From: Metopolophium dirhodum
Taxonomy: Eukaryota > Arthropoda > Insecta > Hemiptera > Aphididae
Assembly: GCF_019925205.1 (NCBI RefSeq)
Contig: NC_083566.1
Span: forward strand, 13,454,001-13,518,000
Direction of reading: 5' to 3'
Length of the DNA: 64,000 nucleotides
Position 1 is the stretch's first letter. Every line of letters starts with the position of its first letter. Under the pieces are notes generated by a model. That model worked only from the letters and a program-made list of their open reading frames with translations. It had not been told where the DNA came from and did not search any database. The translations under genes were made by a program, and so were the position numbers. Below, piece by piece: positions 1 to 12,470 of the stretch.

Positions 1-3000
1 ATATTATGAAGTTGAATTAAGTCGTATTAAATAATAACTTAGTTACTAGATGCTTAAAATATTCTAACAATTAAGACTGATGCTGGTGATGTGGCGTGAC
101 GTGGTAGTTACTCAAACCCTGTAAACTCAGGTCTGAAATGATCTCTGTTTTAGGCCATATTTATGTGGTCCATTAAGGACCCATTTTAAACATAAACGAT
201 AGACATATAGATAGTCCTCCTGGAAAGGAACCTTTAATAATGATTTATCTAGACTTATTATTGTTACTATAAATTACATTATTCAATATTTTATACAAAC
301 AAAATACAAACATACGTTTGCAAATGTTAATAAAGTATTTAGCACAAAAAAGGTTTTATTTAAATGCTTATAGTTTATGCCAAACGTTAAATTTACGGAA
401 ATAACATTGATATAGTAAGAACTGTGACAGTTGTTTTATAAAATCATAGGTATATATATTAATTTATATTCTTACATGTTGAAATTTAATTGATAAGGAC
501 CACTACCCCAATAAGAGCTTAGCTTTTAGGTGAGGGCTGCAATATTAAAATATTTAATATGTACCATATTATTATTTTGTCATTATTGCATTATTGTGAC
601 TTAATATTATTACTACTAGTATTATTACATTAGTACATTGTATGTATGGCGTTGCAATTAATTTTTAATTTTACATGTTTCATCAAAACACAATATAGCT
701 ATTTCATATGTATTCATGGCTAAATTCCGTACGACTTAATATAGGCCATTTTAACTATTAGCAAAAATTAAATTAAACAGATTTTGGAAAAATCTTAATT
801 AGTATCAATTTAAAATTATTATATAGTGAAAGAAATATAATACCTACACAATATTTTCATAGACGTACAAAAAACACGTTCATTATATTATATAACATTT
901 ATCTCATCAGCGTGTATCTATTAGTTTGAATACATAGGTATCTATGATATCTTATATCAGGTAACTATACCAATAGCCAATAGGTAACTAACCTAAGTAA
1001 AATAATGATATTGTAGGTGGGTAAGTTCTTTAATTAACAGTATCAATAATAAGTTTTCAAAAAGGTTGCAAGACTGCTAATGAAAAATAAAAAAATATAT
1101 TTTCAAAACCTAAACACAAAACCTAAACATAAAATAAAAATTACTAATTATATTCGATCGTAATACCTATTAACATATTCTCACCATTAATTTCCCCTGG
1201 AAAATAGACCCTAAATAGGTAGCAAACTATCCTTGGTTATTATAATCGTATTATAAGCACATGATTCTTTTAGATCCGATTTTTTTCGAGCGATAAATGC
1301 ATTGGTCTTACCTTACAGTAGTATTATAATGTGTATTTTTGGTTTCTTTTATTCCATTGCGTAATTCACTTAAAAAATTATAGTAATAAACTGTAAAAGT
1401 TTAAGTTTTTACTATTAATTAAGTTATCGCCAATATATTATTAAGCATATATTTCATATTATTATTATATTAATAAATTACCGTAATAATATAGCGTAAT
1501 GGAGTTTTTGGGAAGTGACCGGGAAACTGGACAAGACGTGTTGACTACGAACATGTCATAATATACTCGTACATACATAGGTATTTAATTTTATCAATAT
1601 TTATATTAATATGATAATTTTAATAGATTATCCATGGATAAGTTTAGATGTCATTATAAATAACCAATATTATTTTCATAGTTTCATAATTATCTTTAGT
1701 ATTTCAATCTCCAAGATCTATATTCTTTCTTATATTTTGGAAATTATTGCATAAAATTGTTTATGCACTCATCACTTTAAAATACATTTCTGTCTATAAC
1801 CATTTTCTATTTTACTGTTATTCAATATCTACAATTGGATGAAATTTTTGTCTACAAACGTATCAAAAATGTCAAAGTGGAGCAACTATAATATTTTGTG
1901 ATACAAAACATAGTTAGATAAGATAACTATTTAAACTTAATCTAGGTTAGTGCATTTTGAAAGCACACGCATTTGACTTCATTATCCTAGCTTTTTTTTT
2001 TTTAAACCTTTATTTTATGACTCTACAGTTTCTAACATGTAATAGTTGGTAATACGAACAACATGATATTCTCGAAATATAGCTATAATACATTAATACG
2101 CATGCAATTAATAACAAGTAAGTAGGTACATGTATAATCGTTTCAACCAATTACTTTTAAACTAAAATAATAGCTATAACCATAAAATATTCTATAGTCA
2201 TGGTTCAAACGTAGTTGAAGAAGAGTTCCAATTTTCAAAATATTGTGAACTTAGTTCCTCTTTGAAGTAAATATAAGTTATATGATAAAAACTTATAAAA
2301 CAAAAAAATGTCTATGAGGTTGGTGGTTAGACTTACACATTTACATATTGTGAGTATTATAATATATGACCGGCAAGTGATAATATCAGTATAATATCAC
2401 TATTCACTATAATAAGCATATTATGTTATAGGTATGTACCTACAACTTAATTAAGCTAAAGAGGCTATAAGTTTTGTCTTGGTTACATTTTGCGCTTTAA
2501 TCTCACAATAATTAATCTTTACTTATTGTAAATAAAGTTTAGTGTAGTGAAAATATATTTTAAAATAATGTGATATTACGGGAAACACAATAATTGAATA
2601 ACTTCAGTATTCTGGTATATTTAAATTATATTTCAAGGTTCACATTTCTGAAAACATATTTCAGTACCTATTTAAAAACTTTGAAAGTTATACGGAGTAG
2701 AAATGCATCATGGAACCAGTATGATAAATAAACTGTATAAAATACAGTATTGTGTTTGTATTCCACTCTTTTGGGTAGGTAATGTAAAAAAAAAAACACA
2801 AATTTTTTCGAAAAGCATTAGGTAACGTTTTAAAAAATATTTTAAAACATCACGTTTAGGCATTGGCTCTTTGTAAGACAATTATAATTTTTACATATTT
2901 GTGTCGTTATAATTTTTTAATGATACCATTCATTTTTAATTCCATATTTTATAGTACAATATTTACAATGGTGCAACTAAGATTGTTCCGTGGAGGAGGG

Positions 3001-4472
3001 TCCAATCAAGAAATGTATACCCATAACATATTTTTTTTTTGCATTAGTTTAAAATAATATTATTTATTAATTATTGGTTATAAAGTACCTAGGTTGGTAA
3101 AATAAAACCAATTTTATGATTGACAAAGTATCTACAATACGACAAGAGTGCCTGCATGAGTACTGAGTAGGTACACAGTTGTGTGACTTCTAAGAATTTC
3201 ATTATATTATAAAAATAAAATTTCTATTTAGTATAGTGTTAATTAGTGAAAAGTATCTACATTAAATGTCATAAAAAAAAATAAAAATTTAAATACTATA
3301 GCAATGAACAAATTGTTAAAAATATAGATTTTTTTTCAAAAGTATTTTATAATTACTTAAAATTATGTAAAATTAGAATTAGAAAATTATGTTTATTTTT
3401 GTTATCTATAATTCTGACGAAAAATAAGATTGAAAAGGAATATTTAATTCAGATGTCGCAAAAAGTTTATTTAAATATTTCAGTAAATAATATAATAAAT
3501 AGTCGAGATAAAAAAAATTTCTTAATTTAAAGGTTGATTAAAAATATTTTGAAGTTGAAACTAAATAACAACATGCAGTATTGAGAGTACTTCACTACTT
3601 GGAAAAATGTGTTTTAACATAGCGGTTTCTTAAGGTCAAAATATTTTAAAGGTCTAAATATTTTTTGCATTCAATAAACACTTAATAAATATATATTGAC
3701 AAAATATTAACAATTTTACTATTTCTACTAATTTCTAACTATTGATCTGAGTAATTTTTCAGAGCCTGTTATTATTTGAATAACTCACCTGAGTTGTGCA
3801 AATGAGCAATGACTGTTTAGTGGTTTTGCAACAATTCTAAATACTTAGCACAAATTTGAAGTTCAAATAGTATCTATAAAATTGACATCAACTAATTGTA
3901 GTTAAAACAACTCAAAATATGTATACGTTATGAGAAAATCCATTTCATTGATCCCAATATGTATAATTTCTACCACCATTTGGCATTTACCATAATACAA
4001 TTTAAAAATGTGTATGTATCGAGGTCACCGTCACGATTGATTTTCTGTTTTTCACAATTCAATATTACAAATTATTAACATTTCAATAATTTCATTTTAA
4101 TTCAACATAATATCCAAGTATAAAGACAACGAATATGACTTTGCTCTAAAAATAATCTTTAAATATCTTAAAAAAATATTTGTACCCAGATAAAAAAATA
4201 CTGTGCGTATATTTAAAATGAATGCTAAAGGTTATTTGTTTTTGTCCATGGGTTCTTCCCGTTGAGTATTGATTATTGACATATCCACTATAACGATATT
4301 TTCTGATTACACATGAAATACAGTTTTTCATCTTGCTTGAATTCAATAATTTACAAATATTGATTTGCTAGGTACCTACTCTGATAATAGCATCCAAATG
4401 AAATTCACCCGATTTTATCGATTGACTTAACGTGGTCAATCATAGAAACTATTGGTGTAATTGAAATGATTA
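1..4472. other. AT-rich non-coding sequence, nothing recognised
   Basis: This stretch is AT-rich with frequent homopolymer runs and stops in all frames. The open frames at 2863-3057 (+) and 4146-4346 (-) have low-complexity, hydrophobic or Asn/Lys/Tyr/Phe-rich translations without recognisable motifs, and I treat them as chance. I found no TIR pairs, tRNA-like boxes or coding patches. Confidence 0.7.
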
Positions 4473-4707
4473 TTAATATATAGGGTTTTAAAATTTCATG
4501 AAATTTATTTTTTTGAAATATTTCATTTTGATAAAAATAAAAAAAAAATGTTTATTATACCTAAAAGTGTATAGTCGTCAACTTCTAAGTGAATATTTTT
4601 AAAAGTTGGTATATGGTATGAAACAAAAAAAATATGTAACATATTTACATATAATTTATTAGTTGTTTAACAAATCTATAATAGTCATAACAAACTATAT
4701 GATCTAA

Positions 4708-4738
<31 letters not shown>

Positions 4739-5500
4739 ATTGAGTAACCCGCGGCAACATAGGCCATTGGGTGTGGGGAGGGTACTGTAGGTTTTTTATA
4801 TTGGGTAGGTTTGGTAGGTTTTATATTGGGTAGGTTGGTACACGTGTGTGTTGTGTTTGGCAGAATTTCTAATGGGGCACCCGTAGGTTTCTGCCGTGCC
4901 CCGGGGTGGGGGGATGGCGGCACTTGTTCTCCGGACACCGTGACTTGCCCGAAGAAAAATGCCGCCCAGTGGCCGGGAGTCGAACCCGCGACTGCCAGCG
5001 CCGCAGTCGACGCGTTAGACCGCTCGGCCACCTCGTCCCCCCGATCTAAGTATTAAATAATGAGCCCAGAGCACCTTCACATCACTCAGCCACATACACA
5101 CACATATTATACGACTTTCGTACACTTTATAATTACTGAAAATATATTATTTCATTCATTGTTGGAATTGACTTCAACTTTATAACAAACCATTATTTTT
5201 TGAGTCGCTGATATACAACAATATTTTAAAATTCATGTAAAAAATGTTTTTATTCTCAAAAAAATTCCAGGAATATTTTTCAGCACTATATAATATAGAA
5301 TATACAAATATGAAATAATAAATCAACAAAAATAATATGTTTTTTTTTAATTCTAAGTGTGTAATCAATTTACTGTTTCTAATCATCTATAACCGAACAC
5401 GTTTAAAAGAAGAAAAAATATTTTTTTATAATTTCATTGAAATATTTTAAGAAATATTTTCAATTTTGAAATATTTCAAATTTAGAACCCTATTAATATA
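4473..5500. mobile_element. hAT-like MITE, copy 1, with 8-bp TSD and nested SINE
   Basis: The element spans 4481-5492 and begins TAGGGTTTTAAAATTTCATG; its other end read in reverse begins TAGGGTTCTAAATTT, so the ends are inverted repeats. It is flanked by a perfect 8-bp direct repeat, ttaatata, at 4473-4480 and 5493-5500. An 8-bp duplication is the hallmark of hAT-superfamily insertion (established). The body matches the copy at 11322-11940 almost throughout. Two extra blocks distinguish this copy: a SINE at 4713-5042 and about 60 bases just after it (roughly 5061-5125). No transposase is encoded, so it would depend on an autonomous partner. The 68-codon frame at 5180-5386 (-) is discussed under rejected items. 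The hAT assignment rests on TSD length and terminal repeats rather than on homology to a named family. Confidence 0.88.
4713..5042 (-). mobile_element. tRNA-derived SINE, full length
   Basis: Read on the minus strand, the element begins at about 5042 with GACGAGGTGGCCGAGCGG, a class II (Leu/Ser-like) tRNA head. The pol III A box is TGGCCGAGCGGTCTAA at 5015-5030 and the B box GGGTTCGACTCCC is at 4975-4987. A GC-rich non-tRNA body follows, and the element ends in a run of 28 A (T on the plus strand, 4711-4738). It is flanked by a 12-bp direct repeat, gatctaagtatt, at 4701-4712 and 5043-5054, as expected for LINE-mediated retroposition. It sits inside the MITE at 4481-5492, and the sister MITE has a single uninterrupted gatctaagtatt at the same point. 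The long TSD, long A tail and intact promoter boxes suggest a fairly recent insertion. Open frames at 4645-5031 (-) and 4811-5056 (+) are shadows of this SINE. Confidence 0.92.
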
Positions 5501-7029
5501 TATTATATATATTATTCAGCTAATAATTAGTAAGTGGGACGTTTCAGCTATATTTGAAATAATATTGTCTATTTTTAGTGGAATATGAAAATCAGTTTTG
5601 TAGTTTTAGAAAAATTTAAATATTTTTTAACCGAACAAAATAATTATTACCATAAAAATAATAATTAAGTTAAACCAAACATTTTTTTCTTATCAAAAAA
5701 TAAATGTTGTCATATTATATATTATTCTAAGTTTAGTATGTTATATAATACCTACTATGAGATATACGAATGAAGTATATTATATAGACTTATAATAGAA
5801 GTATATTACTATATATATGTTACAGTAAAAGTACGAATACGGGTAAATCCTAATTGAATTCGGCATAGCCTACTGCCTAGGATACACAAAGTAGTTTGGT
5901 CAAACCCGATTGATTTTTGTAGTTTATACTTTTACAAAAGAGATTTGGTAAATCTTAAGATAAATAATCAGTGTTGGTAGGAGTACAATATTTTTTATCA
6001 TTGTGTAATATTTTTTCACTTGCTTTATACTAATTGTAGGTAGGTATATTATAGGTAAGTAACTACAATGTTATACGTTAACCAGTAAAATATAAAAATA
6101 ATTATTTATCAGGCGTACTATTACTATTACTTAGTATTACTATACTAGACACTATACTATTATTATGACAAAAAATGTATATTATATTTATATAATATAT
6201 CAATAATTATATTTATATAATACATCAATAATATTATATTTGAATTACAAAAGTTATTATTTATTCATGCAGAATTTGCTGCTGCAGTGACATTTCGAGT
6301 CACAATACATTTTTGGATCGGCATTTATATCGATTTGTTATGTATTTTTTCAAACAGTCTCATTTCATTAACCCTTGTCCACCAGCCAAAGGGAGTTGCG
6401 ATATCGTTTGACAAATATACCGATTTCATTATATAGAATTATTATTGCCAATTATAAAAATAAAGTAATTATTATAAAATCACTGGAAATTTGTTACTAT
6501 TAACCCTTTTTAAATGTCAGGAACGAGAGCATACATTTTTACGAATTTCTAACTGAAAAATAATTTTAAATGTTCACAATATATGTTGCAGGTTTGACGA
6601 ATTTTGTATAATTTCTACCTTTAGACGCTCATTTAAAATTATAGTGAAAAATCGCTATTTTTTTTTTAAATTACCTACATTAATAACAGCTTATGAGGAA
6701 CCTATTATTAAACATGATAAACATATTGTAAATAATTTACTGGTTTACCGCAAGATGTGTAAATGAGATTTGTTTTAGATTGAGATATAAGGTATACCAT
6801 AAAATCATAACCACATCAGTTCCGAAGAATACGTTAATCTATACGTACTCTATAACTACGACTATAATCTATAGTCATCGCCGGCTGAAATTATTGTTTT
6901 GAAGATTTGCAGTACCGTTCACCTTAAGTCTCATCAATCAATTATATGGTGTGTTACTTTTTTGTTCATAGTTAAGCACAAACTATATACTGGCGTATAT
7001 GTCAAAGAATATCGATTCATAAGACTATA
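5501..7029. other. AT-rich non-coding sequence
   Basis: No gene or element is recognised here apart from a two-unit 25-bp tandem repeat at 6181-6230. Stops are dense in all frames. Confidence 0.65.
6181..6230. repeat. 25-bp tandem duplication, two units
   Basis: Two adjacent 25-bp units, each beginning attatatttatataata, differ at a single position (t versus c). A third partial unit may follow. This is an ordinary minisatellite seed without coding content. Confidence 0.8.
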
Positions 7030-7307
7030 ATGGATAGTGGTAGTGGGGCCTGTCACTAATTCGGCCGCCGGCAAGGTTTTCGCAAAACGCGCACTTCCCT
7101 GTCAGAAACAGAACCGCGTGTTGTCCACGTTCCACTATACTAAGGGGCAGAGAACGGACTGTACATCAGTACGTTATATAGTCTGAAGACAATGGTTATC
7201 TCCTCAATCATGATGAACAATGTATTGTAAGGCACCACCGTGAAATGGCGTTTGTTTTCTAATAAAATAAAAATAAACTATATAACGCACACTCCGTGAC
7301 AGCATTG
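7030..7307 (+). promoter_or_regulatory. GC-richer patch with TATA-like box, possible promoter
   Basis: The sequence becomes clearly richer in G+C and CpG between about 7040 and 7200 (for example gcggccg- and cgcgtg-like words), in contrast to its surroundings. A tatataa box lies at 7279-7285 and a second ttatatag at about 7174. The patch directly precedes the small exon-like frame at 7308-7355. Nothing here proves transcription; it could equally be a decayed element. Confidence 0.2.
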
Positions 7308-7355
7308 ATGGACTTGAGAGACATGAGTGTGTACTTCAATATTGACGAGTACGAG
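7308..7355 (+). CDS. Candidate short first coding exon, unknown gene
   Basis: An ATG at 7308 opens a 16-codon frame (MDLRDMSVYFNIDEYE) that runs without a stop into a splice-donor-like junction GAG|gtatga at 7355/7356, phase 0. Amino-acid and codon use are balanced, unlike the Lys/Asn/Ile/Phe-rich chance ORFs around it, and a GC-richer patch lies immediately upstream. I do not recognise the peptide. A match this short can arise by chance, so this is a hypothesis for an alternative or 5' exon of a gene with long introns. Transcript data would be needed to accept it. Confidence 0.2.
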
Positions 7356-7357
7356 GT

Positions 7358-9479
7358 ATGATTGGTAAATGGTTTTTTGATTATTTTAAAATCGACAATT
7401 ATTATTATATGGGTACCAGCTTCTTACTTACCATTAAATGGCACGGATATGTTTTGGCTCTGAAAAGAATTCAATTAAAACTAAATGATGTACTAATTAC
7501 TAATTACACATTTACACACATTACTAAATAGTTCGTATCATACTGCATTGAGTTTATTTATTTTGAAATCAAAAATACCTCTTTTATCTATGAAGGTATC
7601 TTCGATGTAGGCATCATCTTATTCAACAAATATTATTGTTAAGTAATATGCAATTAATCATAATATTATATCAGGTATATTTGATTTAAATTTATAAATC
7701 TTGTAAGAAAACTTATTAAGTAGTTATTTTTATTCAAACACTATGTTTATCTAATTTTATTTTTAGAAATACATACATCAAATTGTAATAACTTAACCTA
7801 AAATAAAAATAAAAAATAATATTTGTATTTATTAGAAATGTTTTATTTGTTGAAAAAAAAATATCTGTTGAATCCCTTCACTGAATAACAATAACTAATA
7901 AGTATTTAAAAATATATTTATGCTAAATTGTTCGTAATTTAAAGTTCTCAGTGATTATTTGCGTGCATTATCTTAGCGTGTATAAGTACAATAGCCGTAT
8001 GTCAAGGCCAATACTCCAGCTAAAATAATAATCCATGTAGATAAATCGCCCGCTATTACATTTTCATTTAAAATATGTGGGTACCTAACGTTGAAAATAA
8101 ATTATTGATAAAATATTTAATGCCACTTGTCTAATAAAACAATAATGCGACGATAAAATATGTGTTATAATTTATTAATAAATAGGTATTATTTGATAAT
8201 TGAAATTACATTATTTTAATATGTTATTTATTAACTAACTAATTATTTCATTGAGTTTTACTTTTATCATTACATTGTTATTTGTTAATCAACTGAAAAA
8301 AAAAACATTCCTCAATTTAAACTGACAAACAATACAATTCTGATTTAGTTTATATACTATTACTTTCTTCGGGTGCAAACACTTAGAACCAATTACAAAT
8401 CACTGTATTCTATCAAGACTTGTTTTTTTCCGTGGAAAACTATATACGATGGACAGAGGCTTTTTAATGGAATATTCGTAGTTCGTACCCAACACTTTAC
8501 CAAGTAAGAATAATTTTGTACAACAGCCTATTGAGGTATGCTCTTGACCTACTAACCACTTTATTTTCAATTATAATATAGTATAAATAAATAATTAATG
8601 TAAGTAACAATGCAAAAGTCAGAGCTGTGAGAAAAATTATTTTAATCTTATTTGATTAAATTAAGAATTATTTTGTTGTAGTAAAGTAACGGGTTAGTTT
8701 TATGCCCGTCTCGAAGTATATTGGTATTTATTATATTTTATTTATCGAAACATTTTTATTATACGCCTCATTTATCAACTATTTATGCTTATAAAGTTTA
8801 TAAAAATCTTTTGGTCCTCCAAAAAAAATAGGTACCATAAATAGAAAAATGTCAACAATATATGAAATCCTTTACAAATAACTGCATAATTTAATACTTA
8901 AAATATTAAATTAACTATAATTTTATGGTTACACATTTGCATGTATAATTAAAAATGTATTTTTATAACTAATAGAATAATATATTTTATTAGTTGTATT
9001 AACTATTTTCTGGTTTAATAACTGGTGTGACTATTACATAGAAACATAAATCAGTAAGAAAATGGTTATAATATGTATAATAATTGAATAGACTTACCTT
9101 ACTCAGTAGTCACTTTAGTCAGTACTCCTGTAGGTATACATAATAAAACAAAACAATAAAACTCCATTTGAAGGAATCGAACTATGCAAAGACCCATGAA
9201 GTTCGAGGCGTCGTCCAGAGCCCGTCACGTGTGGATTGCTTAGGTACTAAGGTATCTTAGTTGCTCACAAGTGACTTTCCTTCCACATTCCACTGTTGTA
9301 CCGCTCATGCATAAATGCATAACATAATACAAACGTAGACATTATTAATATTAATTCTATTAACTAGGTTAAGAAAACATTTATGTGTAATCCGTAACAA
9401 CATTTAGTATTACGTGTTAGTCAGTAAGTTATCGTAGACTTACTAGATGTAGCGCAATAGAAACTAAGTTAAGCTTAAA
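7358..9479. other. AT-rich non-coding sequence
   Basis: I see no genes, TIR pairs or LINE/SINE fragments. A tRNA B-box-like string (gttcgattcc on the minus strand, about 9175) is isolated, with no convincing A box. Confidence 0.6.
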
Positions 9480-9835
9480 TAATATATAAGTGACAGGAGT
9501 GGGCAAATGTTGGTACTTCAACAATGGTCGCTTGATGTGGTCGGTTTAGAACGAAAAGTAATAAAGTGATCTATTTTAAGTGTGTGTGTAATAAACTAAT
9601 AACACTAATAAAGTGTACGTCGGAAGCGATCGGCGTATACGACGGCACCCAAACCGTATTGTTTTCAACAGCTCGGGCCTCGTACCCGATCCACCAAAGA
9701 CAGGTTGCAAACACAGGCATTTATTTGCTGATGGAGCTTTCGCAGGAGGGGAAGGAATGCAGCTCCAGCTGGCTGAAAGCTAGTTATTATAATATAATTT
9801 ATTTGAAATTATTGGCAAAAGTTTGGTGGTTTACC
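9480..9835 (+). other. GC-richer patch with acceptor-like site; possible exon or decayed element
   Basis: Between about 9610 and 9785 base composition rises sharply. A polypyrimidine tract and AG (gtattgttttcaacag, ending 9671) resemble a 3' splice site. From 9673 one frame stays open for 36 codons, begins SGLVPDPPKTGCKHRH and ends at TAG 9781-9783. The 90-codon frame at 9566-9838 overlaps it in another phase. Neither peptide is recognised. The patch could be a terminal exon, a non-coding exon or an old element fragment, and I cannot choose between these from sequence alone. Confidence 0.25.
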
Positions 9836-9934
9836 TAGCATATTATATAACTAATAGAAAATTAAATTATAAATATCATTAAAAAAACAATGTGACACGC
9901 CATCTTCACTTAGAATAGAATTGTGAACCCGATG

Positions 9935-10034
9935 ATTTATTATTGAATTTAAAGTTAATAAAGTAATTTGAGGACTTACTTAAGAACGAGACACATTCAA
10001 AACTATAGGCACCTACTATACAGCAGAGTGACTT
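9935..10034 (-). repeat. Family A end module, degraded copy
   Basis: The segment from ttgaatttaaag through cagcagagtgacttcc matches, in reverse orientation and imperfectly, the end module of the family A repeat seen best at 16041-16190 and 52880-53028. It stops exactly where the GAACCGG-bounded segment starts. Confidence 0.5.
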
Positions 10035-10035
10035 C

Positions 10036-11228
10036 CAGGGACTGGAACCGGAACTGAAAGAACCGAGAAAATCTAAGAACCGGAAACGGAAAAAGAATCC
10101 ATATTTTACAATGCTTAGAACCGGAATTAGAACCGGAACCCAAATTTAATATACAATAAGTTTTCCGGTTCTTTTAGGTTCTTATCGGTTCTAAGAAAAA
10201 GTCTTGTATTTCAAATAACTGAACATTTTATTTAAATCGGATTTTGTTGTAATCAAATAATTATTTTTCATAGAATTATATTTGTTTTGTACATAGTAAG
10301 ATGTGGTATTTTAATATTTTAACTCGAAATAATCGTATTATAGGTACGACCGAAACTGATTAATTTACACACATACGGGTTGCATTTTTCATTGGTAATG
10401 TACCGAGAATGGTCGACAACAATGATGTGTTTTTCTACAATCTTTACCAAATATCTACGACTATTACGAGAAATAATATTTATATAGTTATTAATATAAC
10501 TCTGTCTCACATTCTCAAACACAGTCACACATTCACACATTAACACATACGAGTAATTTACGACTTATTAATCTTATGGTCATACTGTAATTTTATGTTT
10601 TGCTTATTAGTTATTAGCAACTTCTAAGACCTAAACCCAGTACATTTGTTAATCAATTGAAATCATTTTTGAAAATTGAATACACTTCTTAAATTAATAA
10701 TTTCTTACCTAGTAAAATAATTAAATTAATTTCTGATTTTATTAATAACTGTTTAACTCTTTAATTACCCACCTAATAATAAATGATTTCAAAATTATTA
10801 TATAGCCAGTTTTATTAGTTTTCATTTTCCAGTATAAATTTAAGAAGGAGGTTCAAAAAGTTCTAATAATATCTGGATGAATGTAACAAACTAACATTAC
10901 ACTATTTTAAATTAGCAATTATAAAATTAATTTTGCAAACTGAAATAAATTGAGTACAATTAAAAAAGTATTTGGAATGTATTTTAAATACTTTTTGAAT
11001 GGATGTATTTGTATTTGTATTTAAATAAAATTTTAAAAGTATCTTTTATAAGACTGGTCCAAGTTCTGACTTTATGAGTAAAAAATCTATCTAATAAGCA
11101 ATAGGTAATTTTTGAAAAAATTCATTTTTAAGAACCGGTAAGAACCGGAACCGGAACCTATTATATTTTTTCTGTAAGAACCGAACTGGAACCAGAACCG
11201 GAAAAATCCTAAAGGTTTCAGTCACCAG
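10036..11228. mobile_element. Putative non-autonomous hAT element bounded by GAACCGG clusters
   Basis: Clusters of agaaccgga/gaaccgg words occur at 10042-10195 and 11130-11212, separated by AT-rich sequence. The left edge reads CAGGGACTGGAACC and the right edge in reverse reads CTGGTGACTGAAACC, an imperfect inverted pair. The left cluster also contains both orientations (ccggttct), so it can fold on itself. I could not find a convincing 8-bp TSD, and no transposase is encoded; the frame at 10319-10546 (-) is chance. The hAT label is inferred from the CAGGG-type end only. Confidence 0.45.
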
Positions 11229-11313
11229 GGAACTCAATGGTTTTATATTGATTTCGTTCCACGTATCGTTTAAATAAAAATTATATCATTATTACGAGAA
11301 ACAAATTAGTAAT

Positions 11314-11948
11314 ATTATATTTAGGGTTTTAAAATTTCATGAAATTTATTTTCTTGAAATATTTTATTTTGATGAAAAATAAAAACAAAATGTTTATTAT
11401 ACCTAAAAGTGTATAGTCGTCAACTTTTAAGTGAATATTTTTAAAAGTTGGTTTATTGTATGAAACAAAGAAAATATGTAACATATTATTTACATATAAT
11501 TTATAAGTTGTTTAACAAATCTATAATAGTTATAACAAATTATATGATCTAAGTATTAAATTTATTATTTACTTTATAATTACTGAAAATACACTATTAT
11601 TTCATTCATTGTTGGCATTGACTTCAACTTTATTTCAAACCATTATCTTTTGGATCGCTGATATACAACAATATTTTAAAACTCATGTAAAAAATGCTTT
11701 TATTCTCAAAATAATGCCAGGAATATTTTTCAGCACTATATAATATAGAATATATAAATATGAAATAATAAATCAACAAAAATAATATGTTTTTCTTTAA
11801 TTCTAAGTGTGTAATCAATTTATTGTTTCTAATCATCTATAATCGAACACGTTTAAAAGAAGAAAAAATATTTTTAATTATTTCATTGAAATATTTCAAT
11901 TGAAAAATTTCAAGTGATATATTTCAAAATTAAAACCCTAATTATATT
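11314..11948. mobile_element. hAT-like MITE, copy 2, intact with 8-bp TSD
   Basis: The element spans 11322-11940 (619 bp), starts TAGGGTTTTAAAATTTCATG and ends with AAAACCCTA, giving inverted ends. A perfect 8-bp direct repeat, attatatt, lies at 11314-11321 and 11941-11948. It is nearly co-linear with copy 1 at 4481-5492 and lacks both the SINE and the roughly 60-base extra block. Both copies contain clusters of gaaatatttca-like subterminal motifs. It carries no transposase. The two different TSDs show that the copies are independent insertions rather than a segmental duplication. Confidence 0.9.
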
Positions 11949-12279
11949 ACATGGTTACCTTTAGATTAATGTAGTCGCCGAATATTATAGTGTTGGTATT
12001 TTATAGGTACAACTTTTGCAACAGAATTTTCGTCTAATTTGTTAAAGTATAATATACCACTATTAAAATATGTTGTCTATAAACTTTGATATTCCAACGA
12101 GATGATAAGATCGTATTAATTTGCATCATTATCAGACTTTTTAATAAACTTTTGATCAACTTCGCTAGCATATGATCCATATTTTAACTTTTTTCAGGTT
12201 AAATTGATTGTAAATATTATAATTTAATTTAATTACCAATTGTTTTCTTTATATAATATAGTTACAACAAAAACAGAGA
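11949..12279. other. AT-rich non-coding sequence
   Basis: Nothing recognisable was found in this spacer between the MITE and a family A module. Confidence 0.6.
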
Positions 12280-12470
12280 GGAAAGTAGATTACTCCTCTA
12301 CTGTACGTATAATAGGTGTCGAATGCCATTATGACACAATAATCATTTGTCATCATTGAGGAATAAGTCAGTCAATGTATGTGTTAAATTTTAATTCAAT
12401 AATAAATCAATACATACAAAGAAAAACGATTCTGAGTGAAAATACGATCTACCAGCATATTGTGTAACTA
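12280..12470 (+). repeat. Family A end module, diverged copy
   Basis: The segment contains, in order, a ctctactgtac word, an aggtgtc word, a ttaaattttaattcaataataaatc-like block and acgattctgagtgaaaatac. These are the landmark words of the family A end module in the plus orientation. The match beyond cgattctgag fades. Confidence 0.6.

Noticed and set aside
4970..5042. Functional tRNA gene
   Set aside because: A and B boxes are present, but the sequence continues into a SINE body with poly-A tail and TSD and cannot fold into a full tRNA cloverleaf.
4645..5056. 128-codon (-) and 81-codon (+) ORFs
   Set aside because: They are translations of the GC-rich SINE body and its A tail, with no independent coding evidence.
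5180..5386. 68-codon frame (-) conserved in both hAT MITEs (also at 11630-11836)
   Set aside because: The two peptides look alike only because the MITEs are copies. Of roughly a dozen base differences by eye, nine change the amino acid, which argues against selection on the protein; the translation is AT-driven and hydrophobic.
9170..9240. tRNA or SINE relic on the minus strand (gttcgattcc B-box-like)
   Set aside because: No convincing A box, body or tail was found; a single B-box match is expected by chance.
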